Of a stretch of 64,000 nt of DNA, positions 44,171 through 52,513 are shown piece after piece. A program made the position numbers and the translations under genes. The notes below the pieces were generated by a model. That model was not told the origin of the DNA. It searched no databases and saw only the letters and a program-made list of their open reading frames with translations. The stretch is from the NCBI RefSeq assembly GCF_026810505.1, contig NZ_CP101750.1, forward strand, positions 4,555,254 through 4,619,253, written 5' to 3'. Numbering within the stretch: the first letter of the stretch is position 1; each line of letters starts with the position of its first letter. The DNA comes from Streptomyces sp. Je 1-369. GTDB lineage: Bacteria; Actinomycetota; Actinomycetes; Streptomycetales; Streptomycetaceae.

Positions 44171-44375
44171 GTCAGGCCCCCCTTGGTGGATCTACAGCCC
44201 CGGCATTGTGGAATGCGGGATTTTGCCACTGTACGGGGGCGAGTGGGGCGGAGTCGAAGGTCTGTGCGACGGGGCGGGGCGAACCGTCCGCGGGCACGGA
44301 TTCCCGGTACGCGGGTCGGACAACCCCGGCCGGGAAACTCACGTCTCACCCAACGAACGGAGAAGGGGGAGCCCG

Positions 44376-44597
44376 ATGATGATCGTGCTGCTGACCATCG
44401 TGATGATGTTCGTGGCCGCCGGGCTGGGAGCGGTCATCTGGGCGGCCCGGGGCGGACCGCGCTGGGTCCATGGCGTGGCGAAGGCGACGATGGTCACCGC
44501 GGATGTGGTCGCCGCGGCGTCGAAGAGGAGCCGCCGGAGAGGCAACTACTCAAGCGGCTCCGGCGACTTGGGCGCGTCGAGCGACTCGGGCGGCTGA
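44376..44597 (+). CDS. Small membrane protein (73 aa)
   Basis: ATG 44376 follows AAGGGGGAG at a good distance. One N-terminal hydrophobic helix (IVLLTIVMMFVAAGLGAVIWAA) is followed by a basic segment (SKRSRRRGN) and a Ser/Gly-rich tail. No family recognised. Coding character is supported by the ribosome-binding site and the codon bias. Confidence 0.6.
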   Translation: MMIVLLTIVMMFVAAGLGAVIWAARGGPRWVHGVAKATMVTADVVAAASKRSRRRGNYSSGSGDLGASSDSGG

Positions 44598-44672
44598 GTC
44601 TCCGCATGCCCGAGCCCGACCCCGAGTCCGAGCCCGACCTCGCCCTCGCCGACCCGGCCCCGAACGCACCCT

Positions 44673-45344
44673 CTAGAAGTCGTCCGCGCCGTTGCGCAGC
44701 TCGTACGTCCAGTAGCCGGTCAGCGCCTTCGCCGGGTCGACCGCGATGCCGGCGCTGCCCGGGGCCCTGACCGCGGCCCTCCCGCCGCCGCCCTGGAGCG
44801 TCACCTGGAAGGCCGAGACGGGCTCGTTGGTCTCGTCGACGCCGCCGTCCGAGATCTTGACCAGCGCGTACGCGGGAGCGCCCGCCTTCAGGACGACCGG
44901 GGACGCGGGCTTGCTCTTGGCGACCGCGGGCACGTCCTGCTTGTGGCTCTCCAGGAACTGGATCTCCGGGAAGCCCGTCATCTTGCAGCTGTGGCCCGAC
45001 GTATTCTTCGCGGTCAGGACGATGTGGGTGTAGGGCGGGCCGCCGTGGCGCGCGGCGCTGATGGTGACGTCCTTGGTGGTGCAGACGGGCGCGGCGGCCA
45101 CGGTGGCGCCCGCGGCCTTCACGTCGTGGGACGCGCCGACGGTGACCGTGGTCTCGGTGGCCGCCACCGTCGCCCCGGCCGGCTCCGCCGCCTTCGTGTC
45201 GGAGCTGCCGCCGCAGGCGGTGAGGGACAGGGCGAGCACGGCGGCGCCGGTCGCGGCGAGAACGGTGGAGCGGCCGAGAACAGTGGAACGGCTGAGAACG
45301 GTGGGGCGGCCGAGAACGGTGGAGCGGCTGCGGAACGTGCGCAT
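44673..45344 (-). CDS. DUF4232 lipoprotein with repeat-expanded signal peptide
   Basis: 223 residues. The lipobox LTAC (Cys about 44) follows an unusually long n-region made of repeats: STVLGRPTVLSRSTVLGR, each TVL preceded by a basic pair, encoded by 15-18-bp DNA repeats (45257-45331). After the Cys comes a Thr/Ala linker, then a DUF4232 domain (about 85-223) with CTTKDVTISAARHGG, NTSGHSCKMTGFPEI and a final YWTYELRNGADDF. DUF4232 proteins are extracellular and of unknown function. Confidence 0.85.
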   Translation of the reverse strand: MRTFRSRSTVLGRPTVLSRSTVLGRSTVLAATGAAVLALSLTACGGSSDTKAAEPAGATVAATETTVTVGASHDVKAAGATVAAAPVCTTKDVTISAARHGGPPYTHIVLTAKNTSGHSCKMTGFPEIQFLESHKQDVPAVAKSKPASPVVLKAGAPAYALVKISDGGVDETNEPVSAFQVTLQGGGGRAAVRAPGSAGIAVDPAKALTGYWTYELRNGADDF

Positions 45345-45474
45345 GGGAATTCCCCCGGGAGTGAACGGTGCTCAGCCGCTCGGAGTTGAGCTGCTGCGAA
45401 TCAGCGTCCGACCCGCGGACTTGCTGACACGCACCACTCTGACCGGCACCGCTCACGTTCCACTGCCGTACCGC

Positions 45475-46242
45475 TCACGTCCCGCTGTCGTGCCGTACCG
45501 CGGCCTGGACGGGGGGATGGGTCAGCGCCGGGTCCGCCTGCCCGTCGACCACCTCGCGTGCCACGTCGTTCAGCAGCCGACGGTGGGAGCGCGCGTGCGA
45601 CCGCAGCGCGTCGAACGCGTCGTCCATGGTCAGCGACCTGCGCGTGGCGAGCACGCCCTTCGCCTGCTCGATGACCACGCGGCTGGTCAGGGCCCGCTCC
45701 AACTGGCTGGTGAGCGTCCGGCCCTGCTCGGCCTCCTGCGCGCGGTGCAGCGTTACGGCGGTGAAGTCCGCGAGGGACCGGCCGAGCGCGCGTGCGTCGG
45801 CCGAGGGGACGTCTCCCTGGTCCGAGAAGAGGACGAGCGCCCCGAGCGCGCGGTCGGGCACCTGGAGCGGGACGGCGACGACGTGGGTGTGGCCGAGCGC
45901 GAGGGCTGCCGGCGTGTACCGGGGCCAGCGATGCCGCGTCGGGGCGCCATCGAGGGGCAGCGGCGCCGCGAGGTGCGCGTCGGTGCCGTGCGGGGCGTGG
46001 CCCGGGCCTTCGCGCCACGTGAGCGCCTCGCGCTCCAGCCGGGTCACCTCGGGATCGGAGCCGCTCGCCTGCGCCTTCTCGCGCCCGTCCGGCGCGTACA
46101 CCACGGACGCCGCACGCACCTGGAGCAGGGAGGGGCTGCGGTCCGCCAGAATCGCGAGGATTTCGGGTACCTCCGGTGAGCCTTCCGTCGCGCTGCCGGC
46201 CAGGGCGACGAACACGTCGGCCAGCTGCTGTTGGGGCGTCAT
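45475..46242 (-). CDS. GAF/ANTAR domain protein, fourth gene of a chemosensory-type operon
   Basis: 255 residues from ATG 46242 with GAGGAG upstream. A GAF-like sensor (about 10-165) leads to an ANTAR domain (about 180-230) with the family core LTSRVVIEQAKGVLATRRSL and DDAFDALRSHARSHRRLLND. ANTAR domains bind paired RNA hairpins and prevent transcription termination. It lies 18 bases after a second GAF/ANTAR gene, so both are probably co-transcribed with cheB/cheR-like genes. Confidence 0.9.
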   Translation of the reverse strand: MTPQQQLADVFVALAGSATEGSPEVPEILAILADRSPSLLQVRAASVVYAPDGREKAQASGSDPEVTRLEREALTWREGPGHAPHGTDAHLAAPLPLDGAPTRHRWPRYTPAALALGHTHVVAVPLQVPDRALGALVLFSDQGDVPSADARALGRSLADFTAVTLHRAQEAEQGRTLTSQLERALTSRVVIEQAKGVLATRRSLTMDDAFDALRSHARSHRRLLNDVAREVVDGQADPALTHPPVQAAVRHDSGT

Positions 46243-46260
46243 GCCGAGCTCCTCTTGGAT

Positions 46261-47148
46261 TCAGAGATACGGGTCTCCGTTCAGGATCCGCCGGGCGATG
46301 GCGGCGGTCGTCGTCTCGTCGGCGAATGCCCGGGCCTTGATCAGTGCCAGTGCGTCGTCGATGCCGCAGCCGACCCGCACGGAGAGGACACCCGCCGCCT
46401 GCTGGACGGTGTCCCTGTGGTCCGTGCTGCCGTACAGCTCCGGATCGGCGTCCGGGCCGAGCAGCACGATGCGGGTGAGGGCCGCGGTGACCTCGGCGAG
46501 GTCCGTGGACCCCAGGAGTCCCGCGCGTGGTTCGAACACCGCGAGGGCACCGAAGCAGCCGGCCTTCGACTCCAGGGGGACCGCGAGCACCGATGTGATG
46601 CCCAGGGAGGTGAGCGCGGGACCGTACCCGGGCCAGCGGCGCTCGATGTCCTCACCCGCCGAATGGACCGGACAGCGTTCGTGCGCCGCGTCGCGGCACG
46701 GGCCCTCCCCCAGGACGTACTCCAAGTCCTGGGCTGCCAGGGCGGGTTGGTCGGACACCGCGACCGCGAGCTGGTTCTGCGCGGAGTCGACCAGGGTGAT
46801 CGCGGCGCTGTCCGTGCCCAGCGCGTCCGCCACGCCGGTCATGAAGCGGGGCCGGCTGCCCTTGCCCCGGACCCACGCCGACGTGCGGTCGGCGAAGGCG
46901 GCGTGCAGGGCGGCCGAGGAACGGTGGCAGGCGGCCGTCCGACGGTGTGTGTCGGCGACCTGCGCGTGGAATTGGCGGCCGTCGGCATCGGGATCGGCCG
47001 ACGCCAGTCTCTCGTGCCGCTCGGCCGACGCCGCGGCTCGCGCAGCCCGATCGAGCTCTCGGGCGGCACGTCCTCGCGCGGTCGCGACCTGACCGAGGGC
47101 TTCGTCGTTCCCCTGCGGCTTCATGTCCGAAGCGTACGCCCGCAGCAT
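46261..47148 (-). CDS. GAF/ANTAR domain protein, third gene of the operon
   Basis: 295 residues from ATG 47148, whose A-T-G overlaps the upstream TGA by one base (TGATG); a later ATG at 47124 is an alternative. An Arg/Ala-rich N-terminal helix (about 10-70) precedes a GAF domain (about 75-230, with ITLVDSAQNQLAVAVSD and EGPCRDAAHERCPVH) and an ANTAR domain at the C-terminus (VQQAAGVLSVRVGCGIDDAL, LIKARAFADETTTAAIARRI). The ANTAR core lacks the usual EQAKG form but keeps AAG-x-x-x-V and the helical spacing. Confidence 0.88.
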   Translation of the reverse strand: MLRAYASDMKPQGNDEALGQVATARGRAARELDRAARAAASAERHERLASADPDADGRQFHAQVADTHRRTAACHRSSAALHAAFADRTSAWVRGKGSRPRFMTGVADALGTDSAAITLVDSAQNQLAVAVSDQPALAAQDLEYVLGEGPCRDAAHERCPVHSAGEDIERRWPGYGPALTSLGITSVLAVPLESKAGCFGALAVFEPRAGLLGSTDLAEVTAALTRIVLLGPDADPELYGSTDHRDTVQQAAGVLSVRVGCGIDDALALIKARAFADETTTAAIARRILNGDPYL

Positions 47149-49145
47149 CAATCGGTGGAGAGGATCCGGCTCTCTTCCATCATGAGGACGACGCCGCCGT
47201 TGTGCCCGTCGAACGGGGAGCAGAAGATGTCGCACGTGATGGGCCTCCCGATGCGGCTCAGGGCGTGCACGGGTACCGGCCCGGTGCGCTGGCGGCTCTT
47301 GAGACAGTCCTTCACCAGAGGCCTCAGCTCTTCCGTCGGCAGCCCGAAGTCCAGGTCGAAGAAGACCTTGTCGACGACCTCGTCGCTGCGCAGCCCCCAC
47401 AGGTCGACGGCTCCCCGGTTCCAGCTCTTCACCCTCAGCTTGCTGTCGAGGACCACCACGCCCGCCGCGATGCTGGTGAGCACGGCCTCCAGGAACGCCC
47501 TTGCCTCGTCCAGCTCCTCGGTGCGGATGCGCATCTCGTCATTCATGGTCTCCAGTTCCTCGTTGCCGGACTGGAGTTCCTCGTTGGTGGTCTCCAGCTC
47601 CTCGTTCGTGGACTGGAGTTCCTCGTTGGTGGTCTCCAACTCCTCGATGCTGGACTGGAGTTCCTCGTTGGTGGTCTCCAACTCCTCGTTGGTCGACTGG
47701 AGTTCCTCGTACGCCGTCTCCAGGTCCTCGCGTACGCGCTTGACCTCGGCCTTCAGCTGCGTGGCCACGGTGACGTCGGTGAAGGAGATCGTGGTCGCCA
47801 CGTGCAGGCCGTTGGGCCCGGACAGCGGCTGGATGAGGATGTCGAGGAACTGGGTCTCCTCACCGGCCCGCCGTTCCACCCGGTTGACCCGCAGCGTCCG
47901 GCGCTCGTGCGTGGCCTGATCGATGAGGGAGCGCAGCTCGACCGGACGGTAGGAGATCTCCAGGTCCTGGAAGGGACGGCCCACGTCACCGGCGCTCAGC
48001 CCGAACTGCATCCTCGCCTGGTGGTTGATCACCACGACGGCGCCGTCCCCGTCGATCGCGATCCACGGGATCGGGCCCGCGTCGAGGACCAGATCGCGCA
48101 GCTGCCGGGTGCGCGCCACGGAGTGCAGTTCGAGGCCCGAGCTGCTCCGCACCTTCAGGGGCGCGGGCTGGTAGGGCAGCCCCGCCTCGCCCGTACGGCG
48201 ACGGAAGACGCGCTGTCGTATGTCCGCCACATCGAACCGCTCGGCGTCGTTCAGCAGCATCTCGGCCTTGCCGAGGAAGAGGAAGCCGCCCTGGCGCAGG
48301 GCGAAGTGGAAACGGTCGACGATCTGCGTCTGCGCCTCGACGTTGAAGTACATCAGCGTGTTCCGGCAGATCAGCAGGTCGAGCCGGGAGATCGGGGCGT
48401 CACGGGTGATGTCGTGCCGCCCGAAGATCACCCGGCGGCGCAGGTCGGCGCGGAAGCTGAGCTGCGCGCCGTTCGGCTCGAAGTACTTGTCCCGCAGCTC
48501 GGGGGAGAGCGGCTCCAGCGACTTCGTCGGATACAGCCCCGACCTGGCTTCGCGCAGCGCCTCCTCGTCCACGTCCGTGGCGTAGATCTTGACGCGGCGC
48601 AGAGACTCCTCGATGCCCAGCGCCTCCGCGAACATGATGGCCAGCGAGTACGCCTCCTCGCCGCTGGAGCAGCCCGCGCTCCACACGCGGATCTCCTGGT
48701 CGGGCGTGAGGCTCGCGATCAGCTCGGGGACGACCTCGTGCTGGAGGAAGGTCCAGGCTTCCGGGTCACGGAAGAAGGAGGTGACGTTGATCAGGATCGT
48801 GTTGAAGAGAGCGCCGAATTCGTCGGCGCTGGTCTCCAGGAGGTCCTGGTAGTCCTGGTACGAGTCGATGCCGACGTCGGACATCCGCTTGTGGATGCGG
48901 CGTCCCAGGGTGGACCGCTTGTACCCGGTGAAGTCGAATCCCCGCGCCTCCCTGATGAAGAGCAGCAGCTCTTCCAGGGCTTCGTTGGGTGCCGCTTTCT
49001 GGGAATCGCCGCGGGCCTCTTGACGGGCATCGGGGCGAAGCTCTTTGCGGGACTCCTTACGAGACTCCTTACGAGATTCGTTGCGAGGCTCGCTGTGAGG
49101 CTCTTGGCGCCCCTCGTTGCGCGGTTCTTTGCGAGATTCGTTCAT
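47148..49145 (-). CDS. CheR-type methyltransferase fused to PAS domains
   Basis: 665 residues from ATG 49145, overlapping the TGA of cheB by one base (TGATG); a GTG one codon earlier is possible. A charged N-terminal repeat (RNESRKESRKESRKE, about 12-bp DNA units) precedes the CheR N domain (about 55-110) and the SAM domain with WSAGCSSGEEAYSLAI, YATDVDEEAL and LLICRNTLMYF. Then comes a PAS domain (about 350-470), a long Leu/Glu coiled coil with EELETTNEELQS heptads (about 495-555) and a final PAS domain (about 560-665). It methylates glutamates, probably of a soluble receptor; no MCP gene is nearby. Confidence 0.9.
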   Translation of the reverse strand: MNESRKEPRNEGRQEPHSEPRNESRKESRKESRKELRPDARQEARGDSQKAAPNEALEELLLFIREARGFDFTGYKRSTLGRRIHKRMSDVGIDSYQDYQDLLETSADEFGALFNTILINVTSFFRDPEAWTFLQHEVVPELIASLTPDQEIRVWSAGCSSGEEAYSLAIMFAEALGIEESLRRVKIYATDVDEEALREARSGLYPTKSLEPLSPELRDKYFEPNGAQLSFRADLRRRVIFGRHDITRDAPISRLDLLICRNTLMYFNVEAQTQIVDRFHFALRQGGFLFLGKAEMLLNDAERFDVADIRQRVFRRRTGEAGLPYQPAPLKVRSSSGLELHSVARTRQLRDLVLDAGPIPWIAIDGDGAVVVINHQARMQFGLSAGDVGRPFQDLEISYRPVELRSLIDQATHERRTLRVNRVERRAGEETQFLDILIQPLSGPNGLHVATTISFTDVTVATQLKAEVKRVREDLETAYEELQSTNEELETTNEELQSSIEELETTNEELQSTNEELETTNEELQSGNEELETMNDEMRIRTEELDEARAFLEAVLTSIAAGVVVLDSKLRVKSWNRGAVDLWGLRSDEVVDKVFFDLDFGLPTEELRPLVKDCLKSRQRTGPVPVHALSRIGRPITCDIFCSPFDGHNGGVVLMMEESRILSTD

Positions 49146-49789
49146 CACTGCCCCGGGGCGTCGAGAAGTCCGCGGACGACCGCCGCGATCTCCACTAGAG
49201 GTAGCACGAAATCCACCGCGCCCGTGTTCACGGCCGCCTGGGGCATCCCGGAGAACTCAGCCGTCCGCGGATCCTCGGCGATCACGGTCCCGCCGCGCGA
49301 ATGCACGGCTTCCACACCCATCGCCCCGTCAACGCCGGTCCCGGTCAGCACGCAGGCGATGGCGCGGGGGCCGTAGGAGCCGGCGACCGATTCGAAGAGG
49401 AGGTCGGCGGAGGGGCGTACGAAGTGAACCAGCTCGGCGTCGGAGAGCGTCAGGTCCCCGTCCGAGCCGATGAGCAGGTGGCGCCCGGGTGGCGCGATGT
49501 GGACGGTGCCGGGGACCGGTTTCTCCCCGGCCGTCGCGAGCTCGACCGGCAGTTCCGTACGGCGGTTGAGCACGTCGGCGATCACGGTCCGGTGCCTCGG
49601 ATCGAGGTGCTGGACCACCAGCACCGGCACGGACAACTCAGGACCCAACGCCCCCAGGAGTGCGCTCAGCGCTTGGATGCCGCCCGCGGACGACGCGACG
49701 GCGACGACGCCGAAGGGACCCGCGGGGGCTCGGCCGGCGCTGGGGTGGTCGGCGTCGGGCTTGGGGACGTTGGGCTGGGCGGCCGTCAC
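49145..49789 (-). CDS. CheB-type methylesterase (catalytic domain only)
   Basis: 214 residues. The CheB catalytic fold is complete: VAVASSAGGIQAL (active Ser), VVQHLDPRH (His) and LTGTGVDGAMG (Asp). There is no receiver domain, so it is not phosphorylation-controlled in the standard way. It is the first gene of an overlapping operon with cheR/PAS and two GAF/ANTAR genes. It should remove methyl groups or deamidate Gln on a partner. The GTG start at 49789 is immediately preceded by GGAAGG, a tight spacing. Confidence 0.88.
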   Translation of the reverse strand: MTAAQPNVPKPDADHPSAGRAPAGPFGVVAVASSAGGIQALSALLGALGPELSVPVLVVQHLDPRHRTVIADVLNRRTELPVELATAGEKPVPGTVHIAPPGRHLLIGSDGDLTLSDAELVHFVRPSADLLFESVAGSYGPRAIACVLTGTGVDGAMGVEAVHSRGGTVIAEDPRTAEFSGMPQAAVNTGAVDFVLPLVEIAAVVRGLLDAPGQ

Positions 49790-49908
49790 CTTCCGAGCCT
49801 AGCGGAGTCCGGCCCGTCGGGAGAGGGAGGAAAGTGGCCGCTATATGCCAGGAGGCCTGAGGCGGCCTGATACGGCCTGATGTGAAGAGCGATGGCGTTG
49901 CCGTCCTG

Positions 49909-50175
49909 CTACCCGGCGAGGAAGGTGATCCTGCCGGGCTCGGGCGGGTCGAGGGGCGCGTTCGGGGCGGAGTTGTTCTCCAGGTAGCGCACGAGCGCGT
50001 CGAGGCCGGTCACCGAGCCGCCGTCACGCTCCGTCCCCTCGGTGAACGTGGGGAAGCCGTTGCCTCCATTGGCGAGGAAGTCGTTCACGGTCACCCGGTA
50101 CGTGCCGGTGGGCCGTACTCGCTCCCCCTTCACCCGGACGGTCTCGGTCAGCAGCCGCGCCGCCCCGGAGGCCGT
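49909..50175 (-). pseudogene. 5'-nucleotidase C-terminal domain remnant
   Basis: The frame contains the ending of a 5'-nucleotidase/2',3'-cyclic phosphodiesterase: TGTYRVTVNDFLANGGNGF, FTEGTERDGGSVTGLDALV and PPEPGRITFLAG. The metallophosphatase half and most of the C-terminal domain are absent, and an in-frame TAG closes the frame at 50209-50211. It is the leftover 3' end of a deleted gene. Confidence 0.7.
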
Positions 50176-50239
50176 CGCTGTGTTCCACGGTGCACGGGGG
50201 ACGGACTCCTAGGAGTGGCGGACGCTGTACCTTCCCTGC

Positions 50240-50758
50240 ATGGCCGATCTCGCCTCCCTGATCCAGCTGCTCGGAGCCGGCAGCGTCGGCGCCGTCGTGA
50301 CGCAGTACGTGTCGGCCGGTCCGGAGCGCCGCCGGGCTCGCGCCACGGCTCGGGAGGCCATGGCGACACTTGAGCAGGCGCACTGGGCCCACGGCAGGGA
50401 CAACGAATGGCCCCAACTGCGGGCCGCTGTGCACGCTTTCGAGTCAGCTGCCATGGCCGCGGGGGTGCCTCGCGCGGTCTCGGGCTGGTACGTCAAGACT
50501 CGCGTGGCGATCTACCTGGAGAGCCGCCGCGAGTGGGACCGCAACCCGGACCCGGAGTTCGGCGGAGGCGTGTCCACCACGTACATGGACGCGTTCTCCG
50601 GCGCCACGGAGCTCGTCTATCAGGCCCTCTGGCATCCGCAGCGCTCCCGCTTCACCTGGCGCCGCCGCCTGAAGCGCAGCAAAGAACGCACCAGGGCGAC
50701 TGTCGCGCAGGCTTCCTCGGTCCTCCGTGACCTGGAGGACAGGCCTGCGGCCCTCTGA
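50240..50758 (+). CDS. Hypothetical protein (172 aa)
   Basis: The N-terminus MADLASLIQLLGAGSVGAVV is mildly hydrophobic and could anchor the protein; the rest is helical and charged (RRRARATAREAMATLEQAHW, then AIYLESRREWDRN and RRRLKRSKERTRATVAQASS). No family recognised. It is next to the toxin-antitoxin pair but separated by 72 bases and has no clear ribosome-binding site. Confidence 0.6.
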   Translation: MADLASLIQLLGAGSVGAVVTQYVSAGPERRRARATAREAMATLEQAHWAHGRDNEWPQLRAAVHAFESAAMAAGVPRAVSGWYVKTRVAIYLESRREWDRNPDPEFGGGVSTTYMDAFSGATELVYQALWHPQRSRFTWRRRLKRSKERTRATVAQASSVLRDLEDRPAAL

Positions 50759-50807
50759 GTCGCAGCGTCCCAGGCACACAACGTCGACTCCCGGCATGTC
50801 CTGACCC

Positions 50808-50836
50808 GGTACATGGACTACCCTTGGTACATGTCC
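50808..50836. promoter_or_regulatory. Putative toxin-antitoxin operator
   Basis: GGTACATGGAC (50808-50818) and GGTACATGTCC (50826-50836) are direct repeats 18 bp apart, the second near-palindromic. They lie across the antitoxin start, as expected for autoregulation by a ribbon-helix-helix protein. Confidence 0.55.
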
Positions 50837-51097
50837 ATGAAGCGCACCAACGTCTATGCCGACCCCGACGACCTGGCGATCATCAAGGAAGCCGCCAAGC
50901 GTCGAGGGATTAGCGAGGCGGAGATCATTCGCCAGGGCATCCACCTCGCCGCCATGGCGAACCGGGTCTGGGACGAGCCCCTGTTCTCGCGCACCTTCGA
51001 GGGCCCGGGGCGCACGCCGTCCAAGGCCGCGGTCCGCGACACGGTCGCCGAAGCGGTACGGAGTGCTCGCGATACGGACCCCGGAACCGTCGCGTGA
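50831..51097 (+). CDS. Ribbon-helix-helix antitoxin (VapB-like)
   Basis: 88 residues from ATG 50831 (MSMKRTNVYAD); an ATG two codons later is also possible. KRTNVYADPDDLAIIKEAAK and RGISEAEIIRQGI form the ribbon-helix-helix. The C-terminal tail, rich in Pro, Thr and Arg, would neutralise the toxin. Its stop overlaps the toxin's GTG by four bases (GTGA). Confidence 0.85.
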   Translation: MSMKRTNVYADPDDLAIIKEAAKRRGISEAEIIRQGIHLAAMANRVWDEPLFSRTFEGPGRTPSKAAVRDTVAEAVRSARDTDPGTVA

Positions 51098-51537
51098 TCA
51101 TCGTCGTCGCCGACACCTCCGGACTGCTGGCCGCTCTGGACTCCACGCACCCGGAACACGAGGCCGCGAACGAGGCGATCCTGGCCGCCGGACTCCTCGT
51201 CATGTCCCCGCTCCTGCTCGCCGAACTCGACCATGTAGCGACGCGCGAACTGGGCCGGGAGGCCGCGCTCAGCGCGATCGACGACATCCGGCGTTGGATG
51301 CATCGAGGCCGCGTCGTCGCCCCGGAGATCACAGAGGATCACTTGGGCGCCGCTCAGTCGGTCAGGGCGCGATACAGGGGACTGAACCTCGACCTCACGG
51401 ACGCGGTGAATGTGGCTCTGGCCGCCGACTACGACACGGATGCGATCCTCACCCTCGACCGCCGGGACTTCCGCGCGGTACGCCCTCTCGGCCGCCACAA
51501 AGCATTCCGAGTACTGCCTGACGATCTCCCTCTCTGA
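51094..51537 (+). CDS. PIN-domain toxin (VapC-like)
   Basis: 147 residues from GTG 51094, coupled to the antitoxin. PIN signature acids: VVADTSGLLAAL (Asp), LLLAELDHVATREL (Glu), NLDLTDAVNVALAADY (Asp) and ILTLDRRDFRAV (Asp). These form the Mg-dependent RNase site. VapC toxins usually cleave tRNA or rRNA when the antitoxin is degraded. Confidence 0.9.
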   Translation: MIIVVADTSGLLAALDSTHPEHEAANEAILAAGLLVMSPLLLAELDHVATRELGREAALSAIDDIRRWMHRGRVVAPEITEDHLGAAQSVRARYRGLNLDLTDAVNVALAADYDTDAILTLDRRDFRAVRPLGRHKAFRVLPDDLPL

Positions 51538-51600
51538 CGGATGGGGCAGGACTGGTGGGGATGCCGAGCAGGGTGACCTCCGACATCGCCGCGCAGTGCG

Positions 51601-52023
51601 TCAGCCGCAGCCGCAGCCGCAGCCGCAGCCGCAGCCCGCACTCGCGCCCTGGGACTCGGCGTCGGCCTTGACGACGTACACCTCCCAGGGCTCCTTGCCG
51701 GGGCCGTGCACCCAGACCTTGTCCTGGAGGGCGTAGCAGCAGGAGGTGTCGTTCTCCTCGAACGTCGCCAGGCCCGCGTCCTTGAGACGGCCGGTGGCCG
51801 CGGTGACCTGGTCGGTGGACTCGACCTCGACGCCGAGGTGGTCGAGGCGGGTGTCCTGCCCCGGCTCGCCCTCGATGAGGACGAGCTTGAGCGGGGGCTC
51901 GGTGATGGCGAAGTTGGCGTAGCCCTCACGCCGTTTGGCCGGTTCGGTGCCGAACAGCTTCGAGTAGAAGGTGATCGACGCTTCCAGGTCGCTGACACGC
52001 AGGGCGAGCTGAGCGCGGGACAT
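51601..52023 (-). CDS. arsI: ArsI/CadI family VOC protein with Cys-Gly repeat tail
   Basis: 140 residues from ATG 52023 with GGGAG upstream. The vicinal-oxygen-chelate fold begins SRAQLALRVSDLEASI; EENDTSCCYALQDKVWVHG holds the adjacent Cys pair that binds trivalent organoarsenic in C-As lyases, and DHLGVEVES the metal-binding histidine. The last ten residues are five Cys-Gly pairs encoded by GCCGCA DNA repeats (51604-51633), which may bind As or another soft metal; such a tail is unusual in length. It is divergent from arsR. Confidence 0.9.
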   Translation of the reverse strand: MSRAQLALRVSDLEASITFYSKLFGTEPAKRREGYANFAITEPPLKLVLIEGEPGQDTRLDHLGVEVESTDQVTAATGRLKDAGLATFEENDTSCCYALQDKVWVHGPGKEPWEVYVVKADAESQGASAGCGCGCGCGCG

Positions 52024-52045
52024 GGCGGTACTCCCATCCACTTGC

Positions 52046-52086
52046 TGCATTGATGTCCGTCGATGCAACATTGCGCCCTGCATCGA
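52046..52086. promoter_or_regulatory. ArsR operator region
   Basis: TGCATTGA (52046-52053), TCGATGCA (52060-52067) and TGCATCGA (52079-52086) are three half-sites in the 82-bp gap between arsI and arsR. The last two are exact inverses 11 bases apart. This fits dimeric ArsR binding that controls both directions. Confidence 0.75.
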
Positions 52087-52105
52087 AGGGTGTCAACATA
52101 GAGGA

Positions 52106-52513
52106 ATGTCGAATCAAGAGCTTGTGGTGTTGGGGCGAGCCAGTGGAGCAGATGCGTGCTGCCCGGGGTTGCTGACCACCCCGCTGGACGAGGAGCAAGC
52201 CGTTGACCTGGCGAAAGTCTTCAAGGCGCTCGGCGACCCGGTGCGCTTGCGGCTGCTGTCCATGATCGCCTCGCAGGCGGGCGGAGAGGTCTGCGTGTGC
52301 GACCTGACACCGGCCTTCGACCTGTCACAGCCGACCATCTCGCATCACCTCAAGCTGCTGCGGCAGGCCGGCCTGATCGACTGCGAGCGGCGCGGCACGT
52401 GGGTCTACTACTGGCTGCTGCCGGAGATGACCGACCGCCTCGCGGGCATCCTGACCCGCCCCGCCGGCGCGCCGTTGCCCGAGCGTGGCGAGACGGCCGG
52501 AGCTGCCTCGTGA
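52106..52513 (+). CDS. arsR: ArsR family arsenic-responsive repressor
   Basis: 135 residues from ATG 52106 (MSNQELVVLGRA). The winged helix-turn-helix (LSQPTISHHLKLLRQAGL) is standard. GEVCVCDLT holds the Cys-x-Cys arsenite site on helix 3, and a further ADACCPGL pair lies near the N-terminus. It should repress arsI and the acr3-arsC operon until As(III) binds. Its TGA overlaps the next gene's GTG by four bases. Confidence 0.92.
   Translation: MSNQELVVLGRASGADACCPGLLTTPLDEEQAVDLAKVFKALGDPVRLRLLSMIASQAGGEVCVCDLTPAFDLSQPTISHHLKLLRQAGLIDCERRGTWVYYWLLPEMTDRLAGILTRPAGAPLPERGETAGAAS

Noticed and set aside
51604..51633. GCCGCA repeats as non-coding microsatellite
   Set aside because: They lie in frame inside arsI and encode the Cys-Gly tail, so they are listed as part of the gene.
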